Counted from the stretch's first letter, positions 1 to 6,699 are shown. The stretch is DNA of 7,085 bases from an uncultured Desulfobacterales bacterium (GCA_945787595.1 CALZJV010000479.1:1-7085); one strand, 5' to 3'. Notes: generated by a model not told the origin, from the letters alone. Program-made: numbers and translations.

Positions 1-81
1 ACACCATCGATCGCAGTAATTGTATATTCCGGAGATAAAATTTTTGTTTTTAGCGAGTTTTTTGATGTCCTCTTTTTTCAT
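1..81 (-). CDS. N-terminal fragment of a small Cys-containing protein of unknown function
   Basis: Reading leftward from the ATG at 81, 27 codons stay open to the window edge. The protein starts with a Lys-rich MKKEDIKKLAKNK stretch, followed by NFISGIYNYCDRWC. The two cysteines (C23 and C27, spaced C-x3-C) next to aromatic residues suggest the start of a metal-binding or Cys-rich domain. I recall a conserved uncharacterised family opening with an 'IYNYCDRWCERC' block, but this is memory, not a search. The start is supported by AAAGGA about 11 nt upstream on the minus strand and by the Lys-rich opening typical of a true N-terminus. The gene continues past coordinate 1, so its length and function cannot be judged. 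It probably shares the leftward promoter at 300-329. Confidence 0.6.
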   Translation of the reverse strand, partial: MKKEDIKKLAKNKNFISGIYNYCDRWC

Positions 82-231
82 GTATGACAAGATCCTTTAA
101 AGGTTCGATAAAAATATATGCTAAACAAATTAAAGTTGAGGTAATTAAGATTATGAATAGGCCGCGCCAAAACCACCCAAAACTCCCATGCGTTCAAGAT
201 ATTCTCTGCGGGATATATCCTTTTTTGCCAT
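50..231 (-). pseudogene. Small Tat-like / membrane ORF, apparently frameshifted
   Basis: An ATG at 231 has a GGGGG-type ribosome binding site about 5 nt upstream. It opens a 26-codon frame (stop at 153-151) beginning MAKKDISRREYLERMG, then VLGGFGAAYS. SRREYL resembles the twin-arginine motif SRRxFLK, followed by a short Gly/Ala-rich stretch. The frame ends immediately, but another minus frame, open from 193 to 50, reads GWFWRG and then GLFIILITSTLICLAYIFI, a textbook transmembrane helix, followed by EPLKDLVIHEKRGHQ. Joining the two by a one-base insertion (or two-base deletion) near 175-185 would give a roughly 55-60 residue protein with a charged head and one membrane helix, overlapping the start of the next gene by about 30 nt. 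It may be a broken gene, a sequencing indel, or a genuine 26-residue peptide. Hydrophobic frames arise by chance in AT-rich DNA, so confidence is low. Confidence 0.3.
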
Positions 232-266
232 AATGGCCCCCTTAAGGAAAGGCGGGAAATTTTTGC

Positions 267-281
267 TGACATTACCTGTCA
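267..281. promoter_or_regulatory. Dyad TGACA-N5-TGTCA, possible operator
   Basis: The sequence TGACA-TTACC-TGTCA is a perfect 5+5 inverted repeat with a 5 bp spacer. It lies just downstream of the inferred transcription start of the leftward promoter, a position where a repressor could block transcription. No regulator family is assigned. Confidence 0.3.
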
Positions 282-299
282 ACACTGCACGTAAGCGTT

Positions 300-329
300 A
301 TTATCCGCATCTTACCCGAAAGTTGTCAA
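300..329 (-). promoter_or_regulatory. Sigma70-type promoter for the leftward unit
   Basis: On the minus strand a perfect -35 TTGACA (329-324) is followed after 18 nt by GATAAT (305-300), five of six bases of the -10 consensus. It sits about 70 nt upstream of the ATG at 231 and points towards the small ORF and the partial gene at 81. A start of transcription near 293 is inferred. Confidence 0.55.
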
Positions 330-370
330 TCATTTTTCAGAAAACATGGTATATTCTTGCGATGACATCC

Positions 371-390
371 GGCCAGGTTTTATCCTGACC
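371..390. repeat. Short inverted repeat (hairpin) in intergenic DNA
   Basis: GGCCAGG, a 6 nt loop TTTTAT, then CCTGACC. On the minus strand this makes a 7 bp stem with one G-U pair; on the plus strand one pair is mismatched. No T-run follows on either strand, so it is not a typical terminator. The word GGCCAGGT recurs at 476-483, so it may belong to the same repeat family as the neighbouring element. Confidence 0.3.
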
Positions 391-516
391 GTCTTACCTT
401 CTGAATTCATGTATTCACATAAACAACATGGCAAAAGCTTTAGATTTATTCAAAATCGAAAACCTGGTCCTCTGGGCCAGGTCAGAGAAATTTTGCTATG
501 CCGTAAATCAAGGCCG

Positions 517-548
517 TGGAATGCTGGAATACTGGAATGCTGGAATAC
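517..548 (+). repeat. Tandem repeat: two perfect 16 bp units built on TGGAATRC
   Basis: TGGAATGCTGGAATAC occurs at 517-532 and again, identical, at 533-548, followed by TGGG. Each unit is itself two 8 bp words, TGGAATGC and TGGAATAC. The array forms the left arm of the inverted pair completed at 629-657. Confidence 0.85.
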
Positions 549-628
549 TGGGTTTAGCGGAATGGGATCTATTTTTACATAGATGGCACGAATCAGAACA
601 TAAAATCGGACTATCATCCGCTTTTGAT

Positions 629-657
629 TTCCACGATTCCATCATTCCACTATTCCG
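629..657 (-). repeat. Degenerate TGGAAT array in opposite orientation
   Basis: Read on the minus strand this is GGAATAGT, GGAATGAT, GGAATCGT, GGAA: the same 8 bp TGGAAT-type word as at 517-548 but inverted and more diverged. The two arms, about 80 bp apart, could pair in single-stranded DNA or RNA. Confidence 0.7.
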
Positions 658-724
658 TTGGGGTTAAAGCACAAGCCCTCCGGGGTGGACCAAAGCCGGG
701 CCCTCTGGACCAGGATCTTTACTA

Positions 725-764
725 TTGCCAAAATCCCTATTCGTGTCTTACATTGACCTATAAT
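725..764 (+). promoter_or_regulatory. Candidate promoter for the kinase-phosphatase gene
   Basis: TTGCCA (725-730, five of six -35 bases) is followed after 18 nt by TACATT (749-754, four of six). A perfect TATAAT sits at 759-764 but lacks a good -35 at the right distance. Either could start a transcript about 140-150 nt upstream of the ATG at 911. Evidence is consensus matching only. Confidence 0.35.
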
Positions 765-788
765 TAATTCTGTTTTTGCCGAAGATCC

Positions 789-847
789 GGTTTGAAACCA
801 GCCGATGTGCGTCTGCGTGGCTTACAGAAGCGGTTTACGGCCGGCTG
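789..847 (+). other. 5' leader of the kinase gene with small dyads
   Basis: The leader holds a perfect 11 bp dyad GGTTT-G-AAACC (789-799). CAGCCG (799-804) can also pair with CGGCTG (842-847) to enclose a loop of about 37 nt. CGGTTT occurs near both ends. I do not recognise a known riboswitch. The structure could be chance or an operator. Confidence 0.25.
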
Positions 848-898
848 ACTAAATTTTCTGATCCTGCCCAACCTTGAATATTTAGTGAAACCAGGAAC

Positions 899-906
899 AA
901 GGGGAG
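899..906 (+). promoter_or_regulatory. Ribosome binding site of the kinase-phosphatase gene
   Basis: AAGGGGAG lies immediately upstream of the ATG at 911, with 4-6 nt spacing depending on which G-rich core pairs with 16S rRNA. It fixes the start, which also places the family-typical N-terminus (IPGFQVGEKIYES) right after Met. Confidence 0.75.
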
Positions 907-910
907 CATT

Positions 911-3900
911 ATGATCGACATTCCCGGATTTCAGGTCGGAGAAAAAATTTATGAAAGTGTGCGGTCCGTCGTCTACCGGGCCAAAGAAACGGAGGACGAT
1001 CGACCGGTTATTTTAAAAACGCTTAAAGAGGAGTATCCCGACCCGCAGGAAATTTTGCGCTACCGGCAGGAGTACGAAACCACCCGTCGTCTGAATGTTG
1101 CCGGGATACCGCAACCCATCGGTCTCGAACGAGCCGGCAATCGACTGATTCTGATCACCGAAGATATCGGCGGCCAGGATCTAAAAACATTGCTGAAAAC
1201 CCATACGTTTACCCTTCGGCAGCTGTTGAAAATGGCCGCTAATATTGTCCGTATTTTAAGGGAAATTCACGTCGCCAATCTCATTCACGCTGACATCAAG
1301 CCATCCAATATTGTATGTAATCTCCAAACCAAGCACCTCCAAATCATTGACTTCGGTTCTGCGCGGGCCCTGTCGGATGCCGTATCCGTAGGTAAAATCC
1401 AAGTATTGGCCGGAACCCTGTCGTATATGTCGCCCGAGCAGACCGGAAGAATGAACCGGCCGGTCGACCGGCGCACGGATTTTTATTCTCTGGGCGTGGC
1501 GCTATATGAACTATTTACCGGCAAACTTCCATTTGAAACCACCGATGCCCTTGAGCTGGTTCATGCCCACATTGCCCGACAACCCAGGTTACCAAGTGAA
1601 CTGAACAGCGAAGTCCCCGGCGGTCTGTCCGACATCATTATGAAGCTTCTGGCCAAAAATCCCGAGGACCGCTACCAGAGCAGCCGGGGTATTGAAGCGG
1701 ATCTGATCGAGTGCCTCCGGCGCCTGGAGAATACCGGACGGATAAATGCATTTCCTTTGGCCCGGCAGGACGTGTCCGACCAATTTCAGATATCCCGCAA
1801 ACTGGTCGGCCGGCAAAAGGAAATCGATACCCTGGCGGCGGCTTATGACCGCGTCAGCCGGGGCAGTAAGGAGATGATGCTCATTGCCGGTCCAGCCGGG
1901 ATTGGAAAAACCGCTCTGGTACTGGAAATCGCTAAAGAATTTGCCCGCCACCGGGGGCTATTTTTGCAAGGGCAATTCGACGCAGCGGATCGCAATGTCC
2001 CCTATGCTGCCATTGTTGCCGCCTTGCATGACCTGGTGCGCCAACTGCTGACCGAAAGCCAGGAACGCCTCTTGCTGCGGCGCGAACGTATTCTGGCGGT
2101 TTTAGGGGCCAACGGACAGGTCCTGCTGGATCTGATCCCGGATGCGGCCGCCATTGTCGGAAACCAACCTCCCGTGATGGCGCTAGAACCCGCCGCCGCT
2201 CAAAGACGCATCAAACTTGTCCTGTTGAACTTTATCCGCGTATTTTGTCGGCCGGAACAACCGCTGGTTTTGTTTCTGGACTCTTTAAATCTGGCCGATG
2301 CTGCTTCACTGGACCTGATCCAGTCCCTGATGGTCGATGACGGGATCGAATTTCTATTATTGATTGGCGCCTATCGGGATGAGGAGACCGGCACCGGCCA
2401 CCCGCTTCATAAGGCGCGGGAAGCCCTTCGGGAGCAAAGCGCCACCGTTGGGCATATGGATCTGGAAAACCTTAATCCGGAACACATTGCGCTGGTCACC
2501 GCCGATACCTTGAGGTGCAATCGCCAAACGGCAGAATCCCTGGTCCAGGTTCTGGTCGAAAAAACCGGGGGGAACCCGTTTTTTTTGAATGAATTCTTAA
2601 ACCTGCTGTATTCTGAAAACCTGCTGCATTTTGATGGCGGCCAACAGCGCTGGCAGTGGGATATTGCGGAAATCCGCAGCCGGATGATCACCGACAACGT
2701 GGTTGAACTGCTGTCCGATAAGCTGCAACGTCTCGATGATGAAGCTCTGGAAGTGATTACCATGGCCGCTGCAATAGGCAGTCAATTTGATCTGCAGACT
2801 TTGGCCGTATCCTGCAAAAAATCCCGGGAGCAAACGGCCGCTGCCCTGAGCCGGGCCAAGATCGAGGGCCTGATTGTGACGCTTGGCACTGCCTGTCTGG
2901 AGCGATACGGTGACTCGGACATGGGAAAGCTGCTGGAGGCACCCGCCGACCATCTTTTAAACTGCGAGTTTAAATTTTCCCATGACCGCATTCAGCAGGC
3001 GGCCTACGCATTGGTACCAGAGTCTGAGCGTTGCATGCTGCATTACCAGATCGGCAAGCGGCTGCAGCAGAATGCACCGCTGGATGAGGGGGCCGACCAT
3101 ATTTTTTTGGTGGTCGATCAGCTCAATGCCGGGCGGGTTATGTTAACCAGCGAACCGGAACGCATGAAACTGGCCGAATTAAACCTGTCAGCCGGGAAAC
3201 GGGCCAAAGCGGCTGCCGTCTTTGCTATCGCCCTGCGCTATTTTAAAACCGGTTTGGATTTGCTGGATGAAAACTGCTGGGAGGCTCATTATGATCTGGC
3301 ACTGGCGCTGCACGCCCAAACCGCGGAAGGGGCGTTTCTGTGCTCCGACACCAATGAAATGGAAAAAGTGGTTCGGATTGTCCTGCAACATGCGCGCAGT
3401 CCCCTGGATCAAGCGACGGTTTATGAAGTCAGAATCCTGGCACTGACCGCCCAAAACCGCTGGGCGGAAGCTTGCCGGGCAGCCCTGGAAATCCTGCGAA
3501 AACTGGGATTGAATTTGCCAACAGCACCGGGCAAATTGCAAATCTGGCGGAGCCTGCTGAAGACGAAACTTATGATGGCCGGAAAATCCTTCGACCACCT
3601 GGCACACCTGCCGCCCATGACGGACCCGTCTACAATTGCAATCATGCGGATCATCATGCGGGCCAATGCCGCCCTGGCGACGATTTATCCGGAGCTGTAT
3701 CCGGTGTTGGCCAATGAGCAGCTTCGATTAACCGTGCGCCACGGCAACGGGCCGGCCTCGGCCACCGCCTATCTGAATTACGGGATGCTCCTGGGATCGA
3801 AAGGTGACATGGAGGCCGGTTATCGGTTCGGACAGCTGGCGCTGCGGTTTTTGGAGCAGCCCCAGGCCGAGGTTTCCCGAATTCCGACCCGTTTTGCCTT

Positions 3901-6127
3901 TAATCTCATCATGCGTCACTGGAAAGAGCATCTCAGGGAAACCCTTGCGCCATTTCTGGAAATCCACCAGGCCGCCCGGGAGATCGGCGATCTTTTTTAT
4001 ATCACCTATTCCAGTGCCTTTTATTGCGTGCACATGTTTTTAAGCGGATGGGAGCTGGCTGAAATCGAAAAGACCATGGCCGCACACGACCCCGTCGCCA
4101 AGGCCACCGGCGTGCAGGCAGGCTATTATTTCATGCGGCTGTATCGGCAGGTGGTGGCCAATTTGCTGAATTCCGTCGCCGATCCATGCCGTCTGGCCGG
4201 CCACTTTTATGACGAAGAAAAAATGCTGGCGATTGACACGGAGGCCGACAATAAAGGCCGGGATTTTGGACTCTACAACTGCAAATTGTTGCTGTGTCTA
4301 CTATTTCGACAACCGGCGCGAGCCGTTAAAAATGCCGACCGGGTTGAGGAAGTAATGGAAGGCGCCACCGCCCTGGGATCCGGGGTGCCGAGTTTTTACT
4401 GCTGGAGTTCCCTGGCGCGCCTGGCCTGTTATCCGGATGTCGGGCCCCAGGAAAAGGGGCAGATCCTCAAGCGAGTTGAAGATGCTCAGACCCAACTGCA
4501 GCGCTGGGCCCGGCAATCCCCGCTGAACCACCGGCACAAGTATGATCTGGTCAACGCCGTGCGCCATTGGGTTCTTGGCCGGGATTCGGCTGCCATGGAC
4601 CTCTTTGACCGAGTCATAAAGATGGCCGGAGACGGCGGATTTCTTCATGACAAAGCCATGGCCAATGAACTGGCGGCACGCTTTTACCTGGAAAAAGACA
4701 AGATCTCCATTGCCCGGGCCTACATGACCGAAGCACGATACAACTACTTGCGCTGGGGGGCCGCGTCAAAGGCGCGGGATCTGGATGAAGCCTTTCCCGA
4801 ATTGTTGTCGGCCGTCAGCGGACCTCCTCAGTCTGCTCTATTAAACGGCCTGGCCGATGTGACTATCACAAGCAGCGATACTAGCGAGAGGCTGGACCTG
4901 GCGTCGGTGCTCAAGTCCACCCAGGCCATGTCTAGTGAAATTGTGCTGGCCAATTTACTGGAAAAACTGTTGAACATTACCATGGAAAATGCCGGTGCCC
5001 AAAGGGGTTTTCTGGTACTGGAATCCGGCGGACAGCTTTTGGTGGAAGCCGAAATGTCGGTGGACCGTCAAGATGTCACGGTTCGTCAGTCCACTCCTTT
5101 GGAAAGCAGTCATGCGCTTTCACGGTCCCCGGTCGTACTGGATGATGCTGCCAATGAAGGAAAATTCACCAATACTCCCTATGTTTTAAAGATCCGGCCC
5201 AAATCGATATTGTGCATGCCGTTGACTACCAAAGACAAGCTGGCCGGCGTTTTATATCTGGAAAACAACCTGGCCACAGGCGCATTTACACCAGGGCATC
5301 TGGAGGCATTGAAGGTGCTCAGTTCCCAGGCAGTTATATCACTTGAAAACGCCCGGTTATATGACCGGTTGGCGGACTACTCCCGTTCTCTGGAAGCGGT
5401 CATCGCCGCGTTAAACCTGGCCCAGGAGGTCCAACAGAACTTGCTGCCTCAGCGGCCGCCGCAGCTGGAAACCATCGATGTGGCCGGTCGAAGCCTTTAT
5501 TGTGATGAAACCGGTGGAGATTACTACGATTATATCGAACTGCCAAACGGCAGTCTGGGTATCGTTGTGGGAGATGTCAGTGGGCACGGCGTTTCGGCTG
5601 CATTGCTGATGGCCAGCGTGCGGGGGTATCTGCGCGCACGGGCAACCCTGTCCAGCGCCATCGGCGACATTATCACCGGAGTCAATCGGCTGATTTCAGT
5701 GGATACGGCCGAAACAGGGCAGTTCATGACCTTGTTTTACCTGGTGGTCGAACCTCGAAAAAACCGAATCATCTGGGTTCGGGCGGGTCATGATCCGGGG
5801 TTTCTTTACTGTCCCCATAGCGATCAGTTTGAAGCGCTTTCCGGTGCTGGAATGGCCCTGGGAGTCGATGAGAACTGGAAATACGAGGACTACAACCGCG
5901 CAATCAAGCCGGGCCAGATCGTGCTGTTGACCACTGATGGCATATTTGAAGCCCATAGTCCGGAAGGGGAGATGTTCGGCAAAGAGCGGTTTAAAGGGAT
6001 CGTGCGCAAAAACGCCGATTTGGAAGCTGAGGGAATCCGCAAGGCAGTCTTCGACGCGGTGACTGAATATCGGGGGGATGAACCCCAGGAGGATGATATA
6101 ACACTGGTGATTTTAAAATTTTCTTAG
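911..6127 (+). CDS. Multidomain Ser/Thr kinase - AAA ATPase - TPR-like - GAF - SpoIIE (PP2C) phosphatase
   Basis: This is a 1738-residue soluble signalling protein with no visible signal peptide or membrane helix. Residues 5-272 are a Ser/Thr kinase: lysine K36 (VILK), catalytic loop HADIKPSN (126-133, D128), DFG at 147-149, and SPE (174-176) for APE. The glycine loop is degenerate (YESVRS), as I recall is common in this family. Residues 298-700 are an AAA_16/STAND-type ATPase: VGR at 299-301, Walker A GPAGIGKT (327-334), Walker B LFLDSLNLAD (454-463, weaker than the usual DDLQWAD), GAYRDEE, KTGGNPFF and HDRIQQAAY. Residues 700-1300 are helical and TPR-like. Residues about 1345-1480 are a GAF domain. 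A short helical linker precedes the SpoIIE phosphatase (1505-1738) with GGDYYD (D1537), GDVSGHG (D1555), AGH (1625-1627), TTDG (D1676) and EDDIT (D1729), all metal-binding positions intact. Related cyanobacterial, myxobacterial and desulfobacterial proteins usually end in a histidine kinase; here a phosphatase takes that place. Substrates and the GAF ligand are unknown. A probable partner would be a STAS-type anti-sigma antagonist encoded elsewhere (inference). A terminator follows and the gene appears monocistronic. Confidence 0.93.
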   Translation: MIDIPGFQVGEKIYESVRSVVYRAKETEDDRPVILKTLKEEYPDPQEILRYRQEYETTRRLNVAGIPQPIGLERAGNRLILITEDIGGQDLKTLLKTHTFTLRQLLKMAANIVRILREIHVANLIHADIKPSNIVCNLQTKHLQIIDFGSARALSDAVSVGKIQVLAGTLSYMSPEQTGRMNRPVDRRTDFYSLGVALYELFTGKLPFETTDALELVHAHIARQPRLPSELNSEVPGGLSDIIMKLLAKNPEDRYQSSRGIEADLIECLRRLENTGRINAFPLARQDVSDQFQISRKLVGRQKEIDTLAAAYDRVSRGSKEMMLIAGPAGIGKTALVLEIAKEFARHRGLFLQGQFDAADRNVPYAAIVAALHDLVRQLLTESQERLLLRRERILAVLGANGQVLLDLIPDAAAIVGNQPPVMALEPAAAQRRIKLVLLNFIRVFCRPEQPLVLFLDSLNLADAASLDLIQSLMVDDGIEFLLLIGAYRDEETGTGHPLHKAREALREQSATVGHMDLENLNPEHIALVTADTLRCNRQTAESLVQVLVEKTGGNPFFLNEFLNLLYSENLLHFDGGQQRWQWDIAEIRSRMITDNVVELLSDKLQRLDDEALEVITMAAAIGSQFDLQTLAVSCKKSREQTAAALSRAKIEGLIVTLGTACLERYGDSDMGKLLEAPADHLLNCEFKFSHDRIQQAAYALVPESERCMLHYQIGKRLQQNAPLDEGADHIFLVVDQLNAGRVMLTSEPERMKLAELNLSAGKRAKAAAVFAIALRYFKTGLDLLDENCWEAHYDLALALHAQTAEGAFLCSDTNEMEKVVRIVLQHARSPLDQATVYEVRILALTAQNRWAEACRAALEILRKLGLNLPTAPGKLQIWRSLLKTKLMMAGKSFDHLAHLPPMTDPSTIAIMRIIMRANAALATIYPELYPVLANEQLRLTVRHGNGPASATAYLNYGMLLGSKGDMEAGYRFGQLALRFLEQPQAEVSRIPTRFAFNLIMRHWKEHLRETLAPFLEIHQAAREIGDLFYITYSSAFYCVHMFLSGWELAEIEKTMAAHDPVAKATGVQAGYYFMRLYRQVVANLLNSVADPCRLAGHFYDEEKMLAIDTEADNKGRDFGLYNCKLLLCLLFRQPARAVKNADRVEEVMEGATALGSGVPSFYCWSSLARLACYPDVGPQEKGQILKRVEDAQTQLQRWARQSPLNHRHKYDLVNAVRHWVLGRDSAAMDLFDRVIKMAGDGGFLHDKAMANELAARFYLEKDKISIARAYMTEARYNYLRWGAASKARDLDEAFPELLSAVSGPPQSALLNGLADVTITSSDTSERLDLASVLKSTQAMSSEIVLANLLEKLLNITMENAGAQRGFLVLESGGQLLVEAEMSVDRQDVTVRQSTPLESSHALSRSPVVLDDAANEGKFTNTPYVLKIRPKSILCMPLTTKDKLAGVLYLENNLATGAFTPGHLEALKVLSSQAVISLENARLYDRLADYSRSLEAVIAALNLAQEVQQNLLPQRPPQLETIDVAGRSLYCDETGGDYYDYIELPNGSLGIVVGDVSGHGVSAALLMASVRGYLRARATLSSAIGDIITGVNRLISVDTAETGQFMTLFYLVVEPRKNRIIWVRAGHDPGFLYCPHSDQFEALSGAGMALGVDENWKYEDYNRAIKPGQIVLLTTDGIFEAHSPEGEMFGKERFKGIVRKNADLEAEGIRKAVFDAVTEYRGDEPQEDDITLVILKFS

Positions 6128-6155
6128 AACACCCCGACGCGGAGGAGCCGGAGAA

Positions 6156-6190
6156 TTGAAGATTGAAGATTGAAGATTGCAAATTGAATA
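6156..6190 (+). repeat. Heptanucleotide tandem repeat, TTGAAGA
   Basis: Three perfect TTGAAGA units (6156-6176) are followed by two variants, TTGCAAA and TTGAATA, with 7 bp register kept throughout. It lies about 30 bp past the stop codon of the kinase gene and ahead of the terminator, so it is transcribed but not translated. Seven-base units can expand or shrink by slippage. Confidence 0.85.
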
Positions 6191-6205
6191 TTTGTGGATG
6201 TCGCT

Positions 6206-6243
6206 CTCCGAGGCGTAGGCGCTACAACCCCTACGAGCCGGAG
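6206..6243 (+). repeat. Imperfect hairpin upstream of and overlapping the terminator
   Basis: CTCCG (6206-6210) pairs with CGGAG (6239-6243), and CGTAGG (6214-6219) with CCTACG (6230-6235). They are separated by a 3x3 internal loop and closed by a 10 nt loop. Its right arm is the left arm of the terminator stem, so the two structures exclude each other. GAGCCGGAG at its right end (6235-6243) is a perfect direct repeat of 6145-6153. Confidence 0.5.
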
Positions 6244-6262
6244 GCTTCGCTCCGTCTTTTTT
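6239..6262 (+). terminator. Rho-independent terminator of the kinase-phosphatase gene
   Basis: A 5 bp GC-rich stem CGGAG/CTCCG (6239-6243 and 6250-6254) with the 6 nt loop GCTTCG is followed by TCTTTTTT. It lies about 110 nt after the stop codon at 6125-6127. The stem is short, but the T-run is good and the location fits. Confidence 0.6.
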
Positions 6263-6349
6263 AACATCAAAATCGCATAAATTATTAGAAATTAGGTTGT
6301 AATGACGTTTCATTTTCGATCAGACCGCCCGTTTTGTTGGCCGGCGGCC

Positions 6350-6398
6350 GGGCTGAAACCTGACACTTCAATAATCTGACAGCATGTTGCCAGATAAA
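6350..6398 (+). repeat. Imperfect direct repeat, copy A, with an 18 bp dyad
   Basis: GGGCTGAA followed by a 36 bp block (6358-6393) that matches 25 of 36 positions of 6715-6750, then ATAAA in both copies. Inside is CTGACAGCATGTTGCCAG (6376-6393), which matches its own reverse complement at 14 of 18 positions and is a plausible protein-binding site. Copy A lies about 400 bp from the next start codon. The 6263-6349 stretch before it shows nothing recognisable. Confidence 0.5.
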
Positions 6399-6429
6399 GC
6401 ACCCTAAAGGCCTAAACCCAGATAAACCG

Positions 6430-6598
6430 GAAATAACAAATTACAAGCACTACCTGATCTTAAAATTGGGCCAAATAAATTTTAAATTACAATATCGAAA
6501 TTTCAAATAAGATCAAAAACCGATTGTTTGGAATTTTGAATTTCGGTCATTGTGATTTTTTTGGTATTTGTGATTTGATATTTGGAATTTTAATTGCT
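6430..6598. repeat. AT-rich intergenic element with internal inverted repeat
   Basis: This block of about 170 bp is very AT-rich compared with the genes on both sides. Its core is an imperfect inverted repeat: the left arm 6484-6508 (AAATTACAATATCGAAATTT plus CAAAT) and the right arm 6533-6558, whose reverse complement begins AAATCACAATGACCGAAATT. They are separated by about 24 nt. The right half is rich in GTGATTT, TTTGG and GGAATTT words. All short frames across it are low-complexity. I see no gene in it. It resembles the CAAAT-rich intergenic repeats I recall from uncultured Desulfobacterales-type genomes. Confidence 0.55.
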
Positions 6599-6699
6599 GA
6601 CGCCCCTGGCCCAGACCAAACTTGCATGAATCTGGAAGATAAGACATTATTTGGATCTCTTGCAGTGAACAGTAAAAACCCGTCATATCGCACCAGGGC

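Larger units (their letters stand above)
463..714. mobile_element. Candidate non-autonomous MITE-like element, about 250 bp
   Basis: The left end (463-478, CCTGGTCCTCTGGGCC) and right end (699-714, GGCCCTCTGGACCAGG) are inverted copies matching at 13 of 16 positions; only the central three bases differ. Between them lie two TGGAAT arrays in opposite orientation, so the whole piece could fold into a long imperfect hairpin. The plus frame 428-667 crosses it, but has no ribosome binding site and its last part is repeat translation, so I do not call a gene. No clear target-site duplication is visible. It may instead be a fixed intergenic repeat cluster. Confidence 0.35.

Noticed and set aside
78..272. 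A 64-codon minus-strand frame from an ATG at 272
   Set aside because: Its start lies within the leader region and its residues look random. The frame from the ATG at 231 has a better ribosome binding site and a recognisable Tat-like head.
463..481. CCTGG/CCAGG hairpin considered as a terminator
   Set aside because: No T-run follows on either strand; it fits better as one end of the repeat element.
517..657. TGGAAT arrays considered as a CRISPR array
   Set aside because: Units are 8-16 bp and contiguous with no unique spacers, and no cas gene is present.
428..667. A 79-codon plus-strand frame starting MAKALDLFKIENLVLW
   Set aside because: The first 30 residues look protein-like, but there is no ribosome binding site, the second half is translation of the TGGAAT repeats, and a second frame overlaps the same stretch. 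More likely repeat DNA than a gene.
3188..3607. A 139-codon minus-strand frame inside the kinase-phosphatase gene
   Set aside because: It is antisense to a strongly supported coding region and has no recognisable domain; such shadows are expected in GC-rich genes. The same applies to the other internal frames.
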